A stretch of DNA of 64,000 nucleotides from contig JGZV01000009.1 in assembly GCA_000741495.1 (NCBI GenBank), forward strand, positions 81,413 to 145,412, given 5' to 3'. The stretch is from Bifidobacterium thermophilum (GTDB lineage Bacteria; Actinomycetota; Actinomycetes; Actinomycetales; Bifidobacteriaceae). The first letter of the stretch is position 1. Each line of letters starts with the position of its first letter. The notes beneath the pieces were generated by a model, which did not search any database, had not been told where the DNA came from, and saw only the letters and a list, made by a program, of their open reading frames with translations. This document shows positions 19,981 to 28,399 of this stretch, in pieces. Made by a program: the position numbers and the translations under genes.

Positions 19981-20631
19981 TTATGCCTGCCTGTTCAGTT
20001 TCCTCGCGTAAAGCCATGCGATCTTGCGTTCATTAGGATAGCTGAGCACATTGTCCAAATCCTCGAACTTCACCCAGATGGCGTCTTCGGCCTCGTGATC
20101 GGGATCGCCTTCAACTGTGAGTTCGCCGCTGATACGGCGGAGCGCATAATGATGGACAAGCTTGTGTACGCGCTGGCTGGTGCCGGTGAACCAGTAGTCG
20201 ATGGTCGCAATGGAATCGACCACCTCGCCGAGAATCCCCGTCTCCTCATGCACTTCACGGACCGCGGTCTCCTGCGGTGTTTCACCCTTCTCAATATGCC
20301 CTTTGGGCAGGCACCATTCCAGATGGCCGCTGCGTGAATGCCGGGCGATAATCGCGACACGCCCCTGATCGTCAAAGACCAGGCCGCCGGCGGAATATTC
20401 CCTGACAACCGGAAGCTCCTGGGTGTCCAGTGAGGCGAACGTCGTGGGCATATCCCCGGTACGACGTTGTGGCATCAGCGCGGGAGTAGGGGTGCCGGGC
20501 TCCTGATCTTGATAACGTACCGGCCGTTCCGACTGCGATGTGTACATCAGCGTGTCGGCGATCGGCCCGTTTTGGGTATGCTTATCCGCAGCGTTGGCGA
20601 GCATGCGCGCAAGGTCTGCGGGAGTAATCAT
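19981..20631 (-). CDS. NUDIX hydrolase
   Basis: Cleaves a nucleoside diphosphate linked to another moiety; the substrate is unknown. The NUDIX box GHIEKGETPQETAVREVHEETGI is complete (G-x5-E-x7-REVHEETG-). The open frame runs much further upstream but that part would overlap divergent pcnA; the ATG at 20631 behind AAGGTGGAAG gives 216 aa. The gene heads the NUDIX-DUF6049-murJ operon and lies back to back with pcnA, the same arrangement as in mycobacteria. Confidence 0.9.
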   Translation of the reverse strand: MITPADLARMLANAADKHTQNGPIADTLMYTSQSERPVRYQDQEPGTPTPALMPQRRTGDMPTTFASLDTQELPVVREYSAGGLVFDDQGRVAIIARHSRSGHLEWCLPKGHIEKGETPQETAVREVHEETGILGEVVDSIATIDYWFTGTSQRVHKLVHHYALRRISGELTVEGDPDHEAEDAIWVKFEDLDNVLSYPNERKIAWLYARKLNRQA

Positions 20632-20717
20632 GTCTTCCACCTTACTCAAACCAATGTGCAGGTGGAGTGACGGTATGCTTGAAGGCGTAGAAAAGTGACG
20701 AATCGAAAGGGCGCGCG

Positions 20718-22137
20718 TTGAATTTCGAAGTCTGGCCAGAGGCGATAGAGCTGGGCCGTATGTTCGCGGACGAAGGGTATGAGCTGGCTCTGGTGGGAGG
20801 TCCAGTTCGTGACTTGCTTCTGCATCGCAAATCCCACGACCTGGACTTCTGCTCGTCAGCACGCCCCGAACAGTTCGAGCATATCCTGCGGGCGTGGGGG
20901 GCGTGACGGTTTTTGGGATATGGGACGTAAGTTCGGCACGCTCGGCGCGATGCGACGCCGACCGGACGGCACTGCGGTCCAAGTCGAAGTGACTACGTAC
21001 CGTCGCGACACGTATGATCCGGATTCGCGCAAGCCGGAAGTCGATTACGGTGACTCACTCGAAGGTGACTTGTCCCGTCGTGATTTCACGGTGAACGCAA
21101 TGGCATTGCGCGTGCCCGACCTAGAATTCGTCGACCCGTTCGGCGGCGCCAGCGATCTGGCCAAAGGCGTGTTGCGCACGCCGGTCGACCCCCGTCAATC
21201 CTTCGACGACGACCCGCTGCGCATGATGCGTGCCATCCGTTTCGTCGCCCAGCTGGGATTCAACATCGAGCCGGAAACCGCACAGGCGATCACCGAAATG
21301 ACCGACCGCATTCGTATCGTTTCCGCGGAACGGGTGCGTGACGAACTGGTCAAAACATTGCTGTCGTCCCGTCCCCGCGCCGGTATCGAAGCGTTGGTGG
21401 ATTCCGGTCTCGCCGATATCGTGCTGCCGGAAATCCCCGCGCTGAAACTGGAAATCGACGAGCACCACCGGCATAAGGATGTGTTCGAACACACGATGAT
21501 TGTGCTCGACCGTGCCGTAGCGCTGGAAACCGGCCCCGACGGCCCGGTTCCGGCCCCCGACCTTGAGTTGCGTTTGGCTGCGTTGATGCATGATATCGGC
21601 AAGCCGGCCACCAGAAAGTTCGAAGATCACGGCAAGGTCAGCTTCCATCATCATGATGCCGTCGGCGCGAAACTGACGCGCAAACGGTTGCGTGCCCTGC
21701 ATTTCGACCATCATATCGTCCAGGATGTGAGCGAACTGGTGAACATCCACCTGCGGTTCCACGGGTATGTCGACGAACCGTGGACTGATTCCGCTGTCCG
21801 CCGTTACGTGCGTGACGCCGGACCGCTCTACGAGCGTCTCAACCGGTTGACTCGCGCCGACGCGACCACACAGAACAAGCGTAAAGCCCAGATGTTCTCG
21901 GATGCGATGGACGAAATGGAGCAACGGGTCCGAGACCTGAAGCAGCGTGAAGATATCGAAGCGATTCGTCCCGAACTTGACGGTAACGAAATCATGCAAT
22001 TGCTCGGACTGGAACCCGGCCCGCAAGTGGGTGCCGCCTACCGGCATATGCTGGAATACCGGTTGGATAATGGTCAGGTCGGGCATGATGCCGCAGTCGA
22101 AGAACTCAAACGTTGGGCGGCGTCAGCAGGCAAGTAA
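20718..22137 (+). pseudogene. pcnA: CCA tRNA nucleotidyltransferase (frameshifted)
   Basis: Family enzyme that adds or repairs the 3' CCA of tRNA. A TTG start behind GAAAGG gives MNFEVWPEAIELGRMF...GGPVRDLLLHRKSHDLDF, the nucleotidyltransferase N-terminus with the GG and DLD catalytic motifs, but this frame stops after about 62 codons at AWGA. The remainder (RDGFWDMGRKFGTLGAMRR, DPLRMMRAIRFVAQLGF and an HD domain with HRHKDVFEH and MHDIGKPA) continues in the +1 frame. The switch is at a run of six G at 20896-20901; five G would restore ILRAWGRDGFWDMG. As the gene is normally essential in bacteria that do not encode CCA, a sequencing error is quite possible. Confidence 0.9.
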
Positions 22138-22203
22138 GCCGGCGTCAAGCCTGTACGCCAACTGTCATGCCGCCCACGTGAGCGGGGTGGCCGACGGTAA
22201 CAC

Positions 22204-22241
22204 TATGCCCGGTGTGCGGATGCGTCCGCGCACCGGGCATA
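22204..22241. terminator. Bidirectional terminator hairpin pcnA / LytR_C gene
   Basis: TATGCCCGGTG and CACCGGGCATA form a long GC-rich stem with an internal GCGG/CCGC extension and a six-base loop, between two convergent genes. Confidence 0.75.
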
Positions 22242-22270
22242 GCATGGGCCTGATCGGGCTGTGCCCGAAA

Positions 22271-22894
22271 TCAGTTCACCGGATCATGGGTGAGAGCCTT
22301 CGGCAGACTCGTCATCTTGCTGCCATCAACACAACCGTCGACATTCGCGATCTTTGCGCCTTTGCCCAGAACCTGCGACTTGGTTTTCAAATTGTTGAAC
22401 GTGGCACCAAGCACCACATCAATAAGCTTGTCCTGACGGTCATCCATCCTCATGACCGCGTCGGTGAAGTTGTCATTCAACGTGTACGCTTCGTTGATGG
22501 CATTCTTGCCGTAATAGATCACCGTGCGCTTGACATCGGTTTTCTGATAGTTCGCCACATTCTCCACCGTGAACCCGCGGTTCGTGAGCGCCTCGCCGAC
22601 AGCGCGGGCGAAACCGGAATGCTGCGTGCCGTTGAGTACCCGCACATGAACAGCCGACGTGTCCACGTATTTGGCCGTGCCAGACGAATCAGGTACCGCA
22701 CATGCGACCGTCACGCCATGATTCGGCTGGTTTTCAGCGGTTTGCGGCTCCCCAAGACCAAAGATATGGAAATAGAACAGCAGCGATATGACCAGCACGA
22801 CCACCATGCACACAATGGTGATGGAAAACACTGCGGTTTGTCGGCGGCGCACATAAGCCTTACGTGCCGCACGCTCATCATAGATTCCGGTCAT
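22271..22894 (-). CDS. LytR_C domain membrane protein
   Basis: A 207-aa protein with a short cytoplasmic basic N-terminus, one membrane helix (TIVCMVVVLVISLLFYFHIF, about 25-45) and an extracytoplasmic LytR_C (LytR/CpsA/Psr C-terminal) domain: AVHVRVLNGTQHSGFARAVGEALTNRGFTV. The catalytic LCP domain is absent, so it is not itself a cell-wall ligase; in Actinobacteria stand-alone LytR_C proteins are common and of unknown function. GAGGAT precedes the ATG. Confidence 0.85.
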   Translation of the reverse strand: MTGIYDERAARKAYVRRRQTAVFSITIVCMVVVLVISLLFYFHIFGLGEPQTAENQPNHGVTVACAVPDSSGTAKYVDTSAVHVRVLNGTQHSGFARAVGEALTNRGFTVENVANYQKTDVKRTVIYYGKNAINEAYTLNDNFTDAVMRMDDRQDKLIDVVLGATFNNLKTKSQVLGKGAKIANVDGCVDGSKMTSLPKALTHDPVN

Positions 22895-22926
22895 AGCATC
22901 CTCTTCGTCTTGGTATCCTTCTTACT

Positions 22927-23850
22927 CTACCGGCAATCGCTGACGCTGGGCAGGACCCGTATTCGAGGCTGTGCCGGGGCGTTCGCTTCGATGATCCGAT
23001 CAACAGCCCGACTGTCACGCCACGCCAGCCTGACCCTATCCATCGCCTGATCTGACGGCACAAACACCACAACCGACGGTCCGGAACCGGAAACAAACGC
23101 ATGCGACGCGCCCGCGGCGAGAGCCGCATCAATCGCGATACCGCTGCGTGGATGCAACCGGATGGCCGCATACTGCAAATCGTTTTCAGATCGCGGGCGG
23201 CATGAATCATCCTTGCCGTTGCCGATACGGTCGAATTCGGCATAGACTTCAGGCGTGCTCAACGGAGTGTCATAGGCGCCAATCAGCACCCTACCGGCGA
23301 ATCCTTGCCGGTGCAGGTTGATTCCGGCGGCACTGTCAGCGGCAATCCGGTCGATACGCTCGCCGAAACCGGTGCCGTGTGCGTACCCGCCCACCAGGCA
23401 GAATGGCATGTCAGCGCCCAGTCCGGCGGCAATAGGCATCAGCTGTTCCATCGGCCAATGCAGTCCCCATAGGGTGTTGAGTGCGAGCAGTGTGGCGGCG
23501 GCGTCGGCGGACCCTCCGCCGAGTCCGGCGGCGACAGGAATGCGTTTGGTGATGTGTACGGCGGCGTCGGCGGGATGTCCGCTTGCCTGGGCGAGAGCGT
23601 CGAGGGCCCGGATGGCGTGATTGGCGTGGATATCACTGTCGGGGGTCAGGTCGCCGAGATGTTCGCCGCTGATTCGCAACGTCGCGCCGCTGCCGGCTGG
23701 GGCCTCGGATACGGTGACCGTGTCAGCCACGCTGAGGGCGCAATAGATGGTGTCCAGTGCGTGCCGGCCCGCCCATGCGGCTTGTTTCGCCCCGACATGC
23801 AGGGTGAGATTGGTTTTGGCGGGGCAATCCACGCTGACCGTTGCGCTCAT
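22927..23850 (-). CDS. ispE: 4-diphosphocytidyl-2-C-methyl-D-erythritol kinase
   Basis: IspE phosphorylates CDP-ME in the MEP pathway of isoprenoid synthesis (GHMP kinase fold). The ATP-binding motif IPVAAGLGGGSADAAATLLALN is complete, and the N-terminal CPAKTNLTLHVG and C-terminal HAFVSGSGPSVVVF motifs agree. 307 aa. Its ATG overlaps the rsmA stop by 4 nt, the widely conserved rsmA-ispE pair. Confidence 0.95.
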   Translation of the reverse strand: MSATVSVDCPAKTNLTLHVGAKQAAWAGRHALDTIYCALSVADTVTVSEAPAGSGATLRISGEHLGDLTPDSDIHANHAIRALDALAQASGHPADAAVHITKRIPVAAGLGGGSADAAATLLALNTLWGLHWPMEQLMPIAAGLGADMPFCLVGGYAHGTGFGERIDRIAADSAAGINLHRQGFAGRVLIGAYDTPLSTPEVYAEFDRIGNGKDDSCRPRSENDLQYAAIRLHPRSGIAIDAALAAGASHAFVSGSGPSVVVFVPSDQAMDRVRLAWRDSRAVDRIIEANAPAQPRIRVLPSVSDCR

Positions 23851-24818
23851 GCCGATGCCTCCCGTCCGTCAGCGCTGATACGGTCGCATGCGGCGGCGAG
23901 CCGGGTGAATTCGTCGATGGTCAGGGTCTCCCCGCGGCGTGTTGGATTAATATCCGCGGCTTCGAACGCCGCCTGGGGCACCAGGTGTTTCAACGCGGCA
24001 TGCAGGGTTTTACGGCGCTGCCCGAACGCGGCGTCGATGAGTGCGAACACCCGGTCGCGTGCGGGCGGTTCGCCTTGCGTCAGCGTGAGTTGCCCGTCGG
24101 GATACCGGGTGAAGGTGACGAGTGCGGAATCCACGTTGGGGGCTGGCCAGAACACGTTGCGGCCAATCAAAGCGGAACGTTCCGCATGACCATACCAGGC
24201 GAGTTTGACGCTCGGCGTGCCGTAGATTTTGCTGCCGGGCTTCGCCGCGAGCCGGTCGGCGACTTCTTTCTGGACCATCACGGTGAAATGGTCCAGCTGT
24301 CCGAAACGTTCCAGCAAGGTCAGGATGATCGGGGTCGCCACGTTGTACGGCAGGTTCGCCACGAGGGTGATATGGTTCGCGTCACGTAGTTCGGGGACGT
24401 CATCAGGCGTTACGGTCAGCGCATCATGGTTGATGACATGCAGGCGGTTCGAAGCGTCCGGCATGAAGGTGGCGACCGTGCCGGGTAGGCGTTGGGCGAG
24501 TGCCGGGTCGATTTCGATGGCGGTGACACGCGTGCCGGCTTCCAGCAGGGCAAGCGTGAGTGAGCCCAAGCCCGGCCCGACTTCAAGCACGGTATCGTCT
24601 TGCGATACGCCTGATTCGTGGACGATTTTGCGCACGGTACCCGGGTCGATGACGAAATTCTGCCCGAATTTCTTGGTTGGCTTGATGCCGGCGTCCGCTG
24701 CGATGCGGCGGATGTCTGCCGCCCCGAGCAGATGCCCGGATTGGTGCTGGCGCATCGATGTGGATTCCGCTGTTGTGCTTTGCTCGTGGGACGGTTGTGG
24801 GATGGTTGTGGTGGTCAT
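23847..24818 (-). CDS. rsmA: 16S rRNA dimethyladenosine transferase RsmA
   Basis: RsmA (KsgA) dimethylates A1518 and A1519 in helix 45 of 16S rRNA; mutants resist kasugamycin in other species. Motifs: KKFGQNFVIDPGTVRKIV, VLEVGPGLGSLTLALLE (AdoMet site), and NLPYNVATPIIL (catalytic). With the first ATG it is 323 aa with a Thr/Ser-rich N-terminal extension; an in-frame Met 21 residues later (MRQHQSGHLLGAADIRRI) is an alternative start. Confidence 0.94.
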   Translation of the reverse strand: MTTTTIPQPSHEQSTTAESTSMRQHQSGHLLGAADIRRIAADAGIKPTKKFGQNFVIDPGTVRKIVHESGVSQDDTVLEVGPGLGSLTLALLEAGTRVTAIEIDPALAQRLPGTVATFMPDASNRLHVINHDALTVTPDDVPELRDANHITLVANLPYNVATPIILTLLERFGQLDHFTVMVQKEVADRLAAKPGSKIYGTPSVKLAWYGHAERSALIGRNVFWPAPNVDSALVTFTRYPDGQLTLTQGEPPARDRVFALIDAAFGQRRKTLHAALKHLVPQAAFEAADINPTRRGETLTIDEFTRLAAACDRISADGREASA

Positions 24819-24939
24819 GTGCGCTTCTTGCTGTGTGTGCTGCTGTATTGTCTGTTGGGGTTGCCGGTTCGATTGTCGTGCGTGCCGCGTCGGCGGGGAT
24901 TATCCGCGGTTTGGTGCGGGCGGCGTGCAATCGGGCGAA

Positions 24940-26478
24940 TCAGTACCAGTTGTGGTCCTGCCAGTGTTTCCACGCTACGGATGGCGACCCGTAGGTGGTG
25001 GCGATGTAATACAGGCCCCAATCGATTTGCACGGCGCCGTCATCCTTCCAGTTGGCGCCGAATCGCGCCATTTTGCTGCCTGGTAGGGATTGGGGGATGC
25101 CGTAGGCGCCGGACTTGGGATTGCCGGCCCACCAGCGCCAACCGGATTCCTTGATCCACAGGTTGACCAGACAGTTCCACTCGTTGCCGGTCCAGCCGCG
25201 TTGGGCGGCAGCGCCGGCCGCATAGGTTTGGGCTTGTTGGACGGTCGGATGCCACAGGCGTGCGCCGGCGGCCGGGGAGTTGTCGCCAGAGCTGCCGGAG
25301 TTGCCTGAATTCGTGGTGTTGCCGCTGTTATTCGACGGCTTGGACGGACTCGGCTTCGGAGCGGGGGTTGTGGTCGGTGTCGGCGTGCTCTTCGAAGGGG
25401 AGGGGCTCGGTGTGGCTGTTTTCGATGGTGATGGTGATGGTTTGGCGGATGCGGACGGACTGCTCGAGGCTGATCCGGACGGCGACGGAGAGGATGATCC
25501 GGACGAGCTGGAGTCCTTGTCCGATCCGGATGATGGCGATCCGCTGCCGGAGTCGGACGATCCGCCTGCGGATTCGCTTGAATTCGCACCGGAATCAGTG
25601 TTGGCGTCGGCATCGTCTTGTGTCGGCTGTGCTGGCCCGACGGCGATGATTTGCGTCACCGGGATAGCTGTTGTTTGTGAGGAGATGAGTGTTTCGCTTT
25701 CTTTGACACCATCGACATATGTCACGTTGTAGGTGTCGGTTTTGCTGCCGTTCTGTCCTGCCTGTTGGATGACGGTTTGTCCCGGTTGCAAGCTGGTGTC
25801 GACGATGGTCTGCGTGTCGAAGGGGATGCTTTCCGTGCGGGTTTCGGTTTCATGCTTGACGCGTTGGACGCGCAGGATTGTGATGCCGTTATCTCTTTCG
25901 ACGCTGACGCGGTCTTCTTTGCCGAGCGTGATGCCTTTGGAATCGAGGATTGAGGCGGCGGTCAGCTTGCCGTTGGGGGCGATGGAGGTTTTCCCGTCCG
26001 CGATGACGGTCACGGGGCCGTTTTCGTTGATGACCAAGCCGCCGGTGAGCTGGTTGTACACGTTTTTGATATCAACGGTGACTTTGGACGCCGCGACCTC
26101 GTTGGCTTCGAAGAATCCCAGCAGCTGGTCCATGCTGGTGGCGACCGTCCAGAACGGCACTTCGGCGCCGTCGATGTTGATGGTGGTCTCGTATGCCGAG
26201 CGGACGGTGACCACATCGTGGTCTTTGAGCTCGCCTTTGACGGTGGATTCGACGATGTCGTGTGACTTGACTGTCACGTGTTGTTCTTGCAGCAGCCGCT
26301 GGACCGTGGATGCATAGGTGGTCACAGTTGAGGTCTGCCCGTTGATGGACAGGGCGACAGTTTTGCGCGCTCCAACCGCGAACGTGCCCACTGAGGCGAG
26401 TATGACGGCGATTGAACAGCACGCCACTCTGATACGACGTAACATCACTGTGCGCTGTGGTGTCCAACGACGCGCCAT
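24940..26478 (-). CDS. RpfB-like secreted G5 / lysozyme-fold protein
   Basis: A cell-wall hydrolase of the resuscitation-promoting-factor type. From the ATG at 26478 (GGAAGG upstream) it is 512 aa: a signal/anchor (RIRVACCSIAVILASVGTFAVG), DUF348 repeats (LSINGQTSTVTTYASTVQRLL and two similar units), a G5 domain (ETRTESIPFDTQTIVDTSL), a 110-residue Ser/Pro/Gly linker, and a C-terminal lytic-transglycosylase-like domain with the probable catalytic Glu in LWIKESGW and AYGIPQSLPGSKM. The open frame extends 79 codons upstream but without a ribosome site. Probably exported and wall-bound through the linker. Confidence 0.88.
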   Translation of the reverse strand: MARRWTPQRTVMLRRIRVACCSIAVILASVGTFAVGARKTVALSINGQTSTVTTYASTVQRLLQEQHVTVKSHDIVESTVKGELKDHDVVTVRSAYETTINIDGAEVPFWTVATSMDQLLGFFEANEVAASKVTVDIKNVYNQLTGGLVINENGPVTVIADGKTSIAPNGKLTAASILDSKGITLGKEDRVSVERDNGITILRVQRVKHETETRTESIPFDTQTIVDTSLQPGQTVIQQAGQNGSKTDTYNVTYVDGVKESETLISSQTTAIPVTQIIAVGPAQPTQDDADANTDSGANSSESAGGSSDSGSGSPSSGSDKDSSSSGSSSPSPSGSASSSPSASAKPSPSPSKTATPSPSPSKSTPTPTTTPAPKPSPSKPSNNSGNTTNSGNSGSSGDNSPAAGARLWHPTVQQAQTYAAGAAAQRGWTGNEWNCLVNLWIKESGWRWWAGNPKSGAYGIPQSLPGSKMARFGANWKDDGAVQIDWGLYYIATTYGSPSVAWKHWQDHNWY

Positions 26479-26898
26479 GCCATCACCTTCCGAATGCGTT
26501 GAATGGGGTTGCCTGTGTGGCAGAGCCTCTGGCTTGCATTGTAGCGGTTTGGGCGGGCGTGATGCTCGATCTGGCGGGAGCTCGCAACATTCTCCCACAT
26601 TCTTTGGGGCGTTCTTTGCTGGAGATGATAGGCGGCCTATCCCGCCTCGTAAGAAAAACGTCGCAATATAACGCGAGTCGCCCGGGGGTCTGCACCGCCG
26701 GACGACTCGCGCCAAGAGAAAGGGGGGGCCGAAGAGAAGGGGATGTTCCGGCCCCCCTCAAGGTGAAGCTGGTTGGGGGGGACGCTCCACCTTTTCCCAA
26801 GGGCCGTAGTTGGGGGGAAGGCCCCTGGTTTTACTTACTCGTGGTAAGACTCAACGTGATGCCATTATGCTGGCACGCTAATACTGTATCACGTTTAG
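26479..26898. repeat. Spacer with four consecutive hairpins
   Basis: This 420-bp gap between tRNA-Thr and the RpfB-like gene holds four inverted repeats in a row: CGCGAGTCG/CGACTCGCG (26672-26711), a GGGGGGCC/GGCCCCCC stem (26722-26758), AAGGTG..AGC/GCT..CACCTT (26760-26793) and an imperfect GGGCC/GGCCC stem (26797-26829). The 40-bp spacing and the poly-G runs make it unlike ordinary spacers. No gene is visible. A TACAAT hexamer on the minus strand near 26540 could serve the RpfB-like gene. Confidence 0.7.
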
Positions 26899-26972
26899 AG
26901 CCTCCTGTCGGGATCGAACCGACGACCTGCCGCTTACAAGGCGGCCGCTCTGGCCATCTGAGCTAAGGAGGC
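26899..26972 (-). tRNA. tRNA-Thr (TGT anticodon)
   Basis: On the minus strand the acceptor arms GCCTCCT and AGGAGGC pair, the D-arm is GCTC-AGATGGCC-AGAGC, the anticodon loop is CTTGTAA (anticodon TGT, threonine) on a GCCGC/GCGGC stem, and the T-arm is GTCGG-TTCGATC-CCGAC. CCA is not encoded; the discriminator base is T. Confidence 0.95.
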
Positions 26973-27281
26973 GCTGGCGTGTTCCCGCTGATTCGGCGTG
27001 TCGCCGAGCGCGGAACGTCCGAAAAGTAGCTTACCAGCGGTCGGGGATATTCGGTGAGATGATGTGGCGGATGTCTCGCTGTCTGAGCGGTCTATGAAAC
27101 GTATGGGGGTGGTTCTGCCGATACCGCATATGTTCGCTATAGGCGAAATGTTATCGGATTGATTGACCATAACCGGATCGCCACGTCTTTCGACCGCATT
27201 CAGGCACACGGATGCCACGTACACAAAGGGGCCCGCCGGCAGCCATGCCAGCAGGCCCCATCGCAACCGTATGCCGTGTGA
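26973..27281. terminator. tRNA upstream spacer with terminator of the DsbA-like gene
   Basis: This 309-bp gap has no gene. A hairpin at 27227-27258 (GGGGCC-GCCGGCA with TGCC-GC-GGCCCC) lies just after the stop of the DsbA-like gene on the minus strand and is its likely terminator. The rest should hold the tRNA promoter; a TAAGCT hexamer is a weak candidate. Confidence 0.55.
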
Positions 27282-28271
27282 TCACTCGCCGGTGTCGATT
27301 GACTTCGGTTTATCCTTCGAGCTGACCGACGGCATGACACCGTTCTTGCCGACATTGCTCTCGGAAAGACCGATCGCGTTGAGTATCGCGTCCTTGACAG
27401 ACATATTCAGCGACGCGACCTTATTCATATCGATGATCTTGCCGTTGATGGTCACGGTCGGCGTGGACATCTGACCTTTCAGCGAGCCGGACACATTCTT
27501 CAACTCGTTGCGTTGTGTGGTGTAGCTGTCCACAGCCTTGAGCCACTTGGTATACGTGCCCGCATACGCCTTCGACGCGACCGATTCGGGCACGCCCGCC
27601 TTGATGGCCTGCTCTTTGAGCTTGTCATTGCTGACGGGGACGTAATCACTGCCCTCGCTCGGCTGGAAGTCCTCCGCATACAGGTTCGTCATGTACTGCA
27701 GCAGATGCTCCGGATTGCTGTCATGCTGGGCGATATACACAGCAGAGCTTGACGCGCGCGAAGAATAATCATCACTGGAATTCGCGTCCAACGAAGTCAT
27801 CACATGGTATTCGAGATTCACCTGGCCGGCCTCATACATGGATTTCAGTGTCTCATCGATCTGACGATGCATCTGGCCGCAGCCGGGGCACATCGGATCC
27901 ATGTAGACCGCAACCGTCGGAGCGTCGCTGATGGTCTTGTTATAGCCGTCCTTCGAGAAGGTGAAGCCGCCGTCACTATTGGCGACAGAAGGCTTCGGCT
28001 TGACCGCGTTCATCGCTTTCTTCGCTTTGGCCAAGCTGGCGGAAGACGTCGTTGCGGTGGGGGTGCTGGAAGGATGCGTGTTGCGGTACACGGTAATGCC
28101 GATCACCGCAATCAAGGCGATGACCACGACTACGACGATGGCGCCGATCAGCGTCTGCTGTTTACGCTCTTTTTCGGCCTGCTCGGCTTCAGCGCGCAGG
28201 CGGGCCTCTTCCTGTGCCCGGCGCTCTGAGCGTGTGCGGCGCTTCACGCTTCTTTTATCGTTCTGAGGCAT
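27282..28271 (-). CDS. Membrane-anchored DsbA-like thioredoxin protein
   Basis: A 329-aa thiol-disulfide oxidoreductase. The N-terminal 40 residues are highly charged and Glu/Arg-rich (probably coiled coil), then one membrane helix (TLIGAIVVVVVIALIAVIGI) and an extracytoplasmic thioredoxin_4/DsbA domain with active site MCPGCGQMH (CPGC) near residue 129. The family oxidises or reduces exported proteins. AAAGGA precedes the ATG. No partner DsbB/VKOR gene lies beside it. Confidence 0.87.
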   Translation of the reverse strand: MPQNDKRSVKRRTRSERRAQEEARLRAEAEQAEKERKQQTLIGAIVVVVVIALIAVIGITVYRNTHPSSTPTATTSSASLAKAKKAMNAVKPKPSVANSDGGFTFSKDGYNKTISDAPTVAVYMDPMCPGCGQMHRQIDETLKSMYEAGQVNLEYHVMTSLDANSSDDYSSRASSSAVYIAQHDSNPEHLLQYMTNLYAEDFQPSEGSDYVPVSNDKLKEQAIKAGVPESVASKAYAGTYTKWLKAVDSYTTQRNELKNVSGSLKGQMSTPTVTINGKIIDMNKVASLNMSVKDAILNAIGLSESNVGKNGVMPSVSSKDKPKSIDTGE

Positions 28272-28399
28272 GGGTGTCCTTTCTGCAATGCCTGATTGCG
28301 CGGCCGCATCCGCGACCAGCCACTGCCGGATAGTCTAATCGACGACAATGACAACTCGGGAGGCATATCTCGCAGCGATAACACCAGTGGGCGATCAGG

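Noticed and set aside
26479..26900. c-di-AMP (ydaO-type) riboswitch ahead of the RpfB-like gene
   Set aside because: Such riboswitches precede rpf genes in some Actinobacteria, but I do not see the conserved core bases; the hairpins here are simple GC-rich stems.
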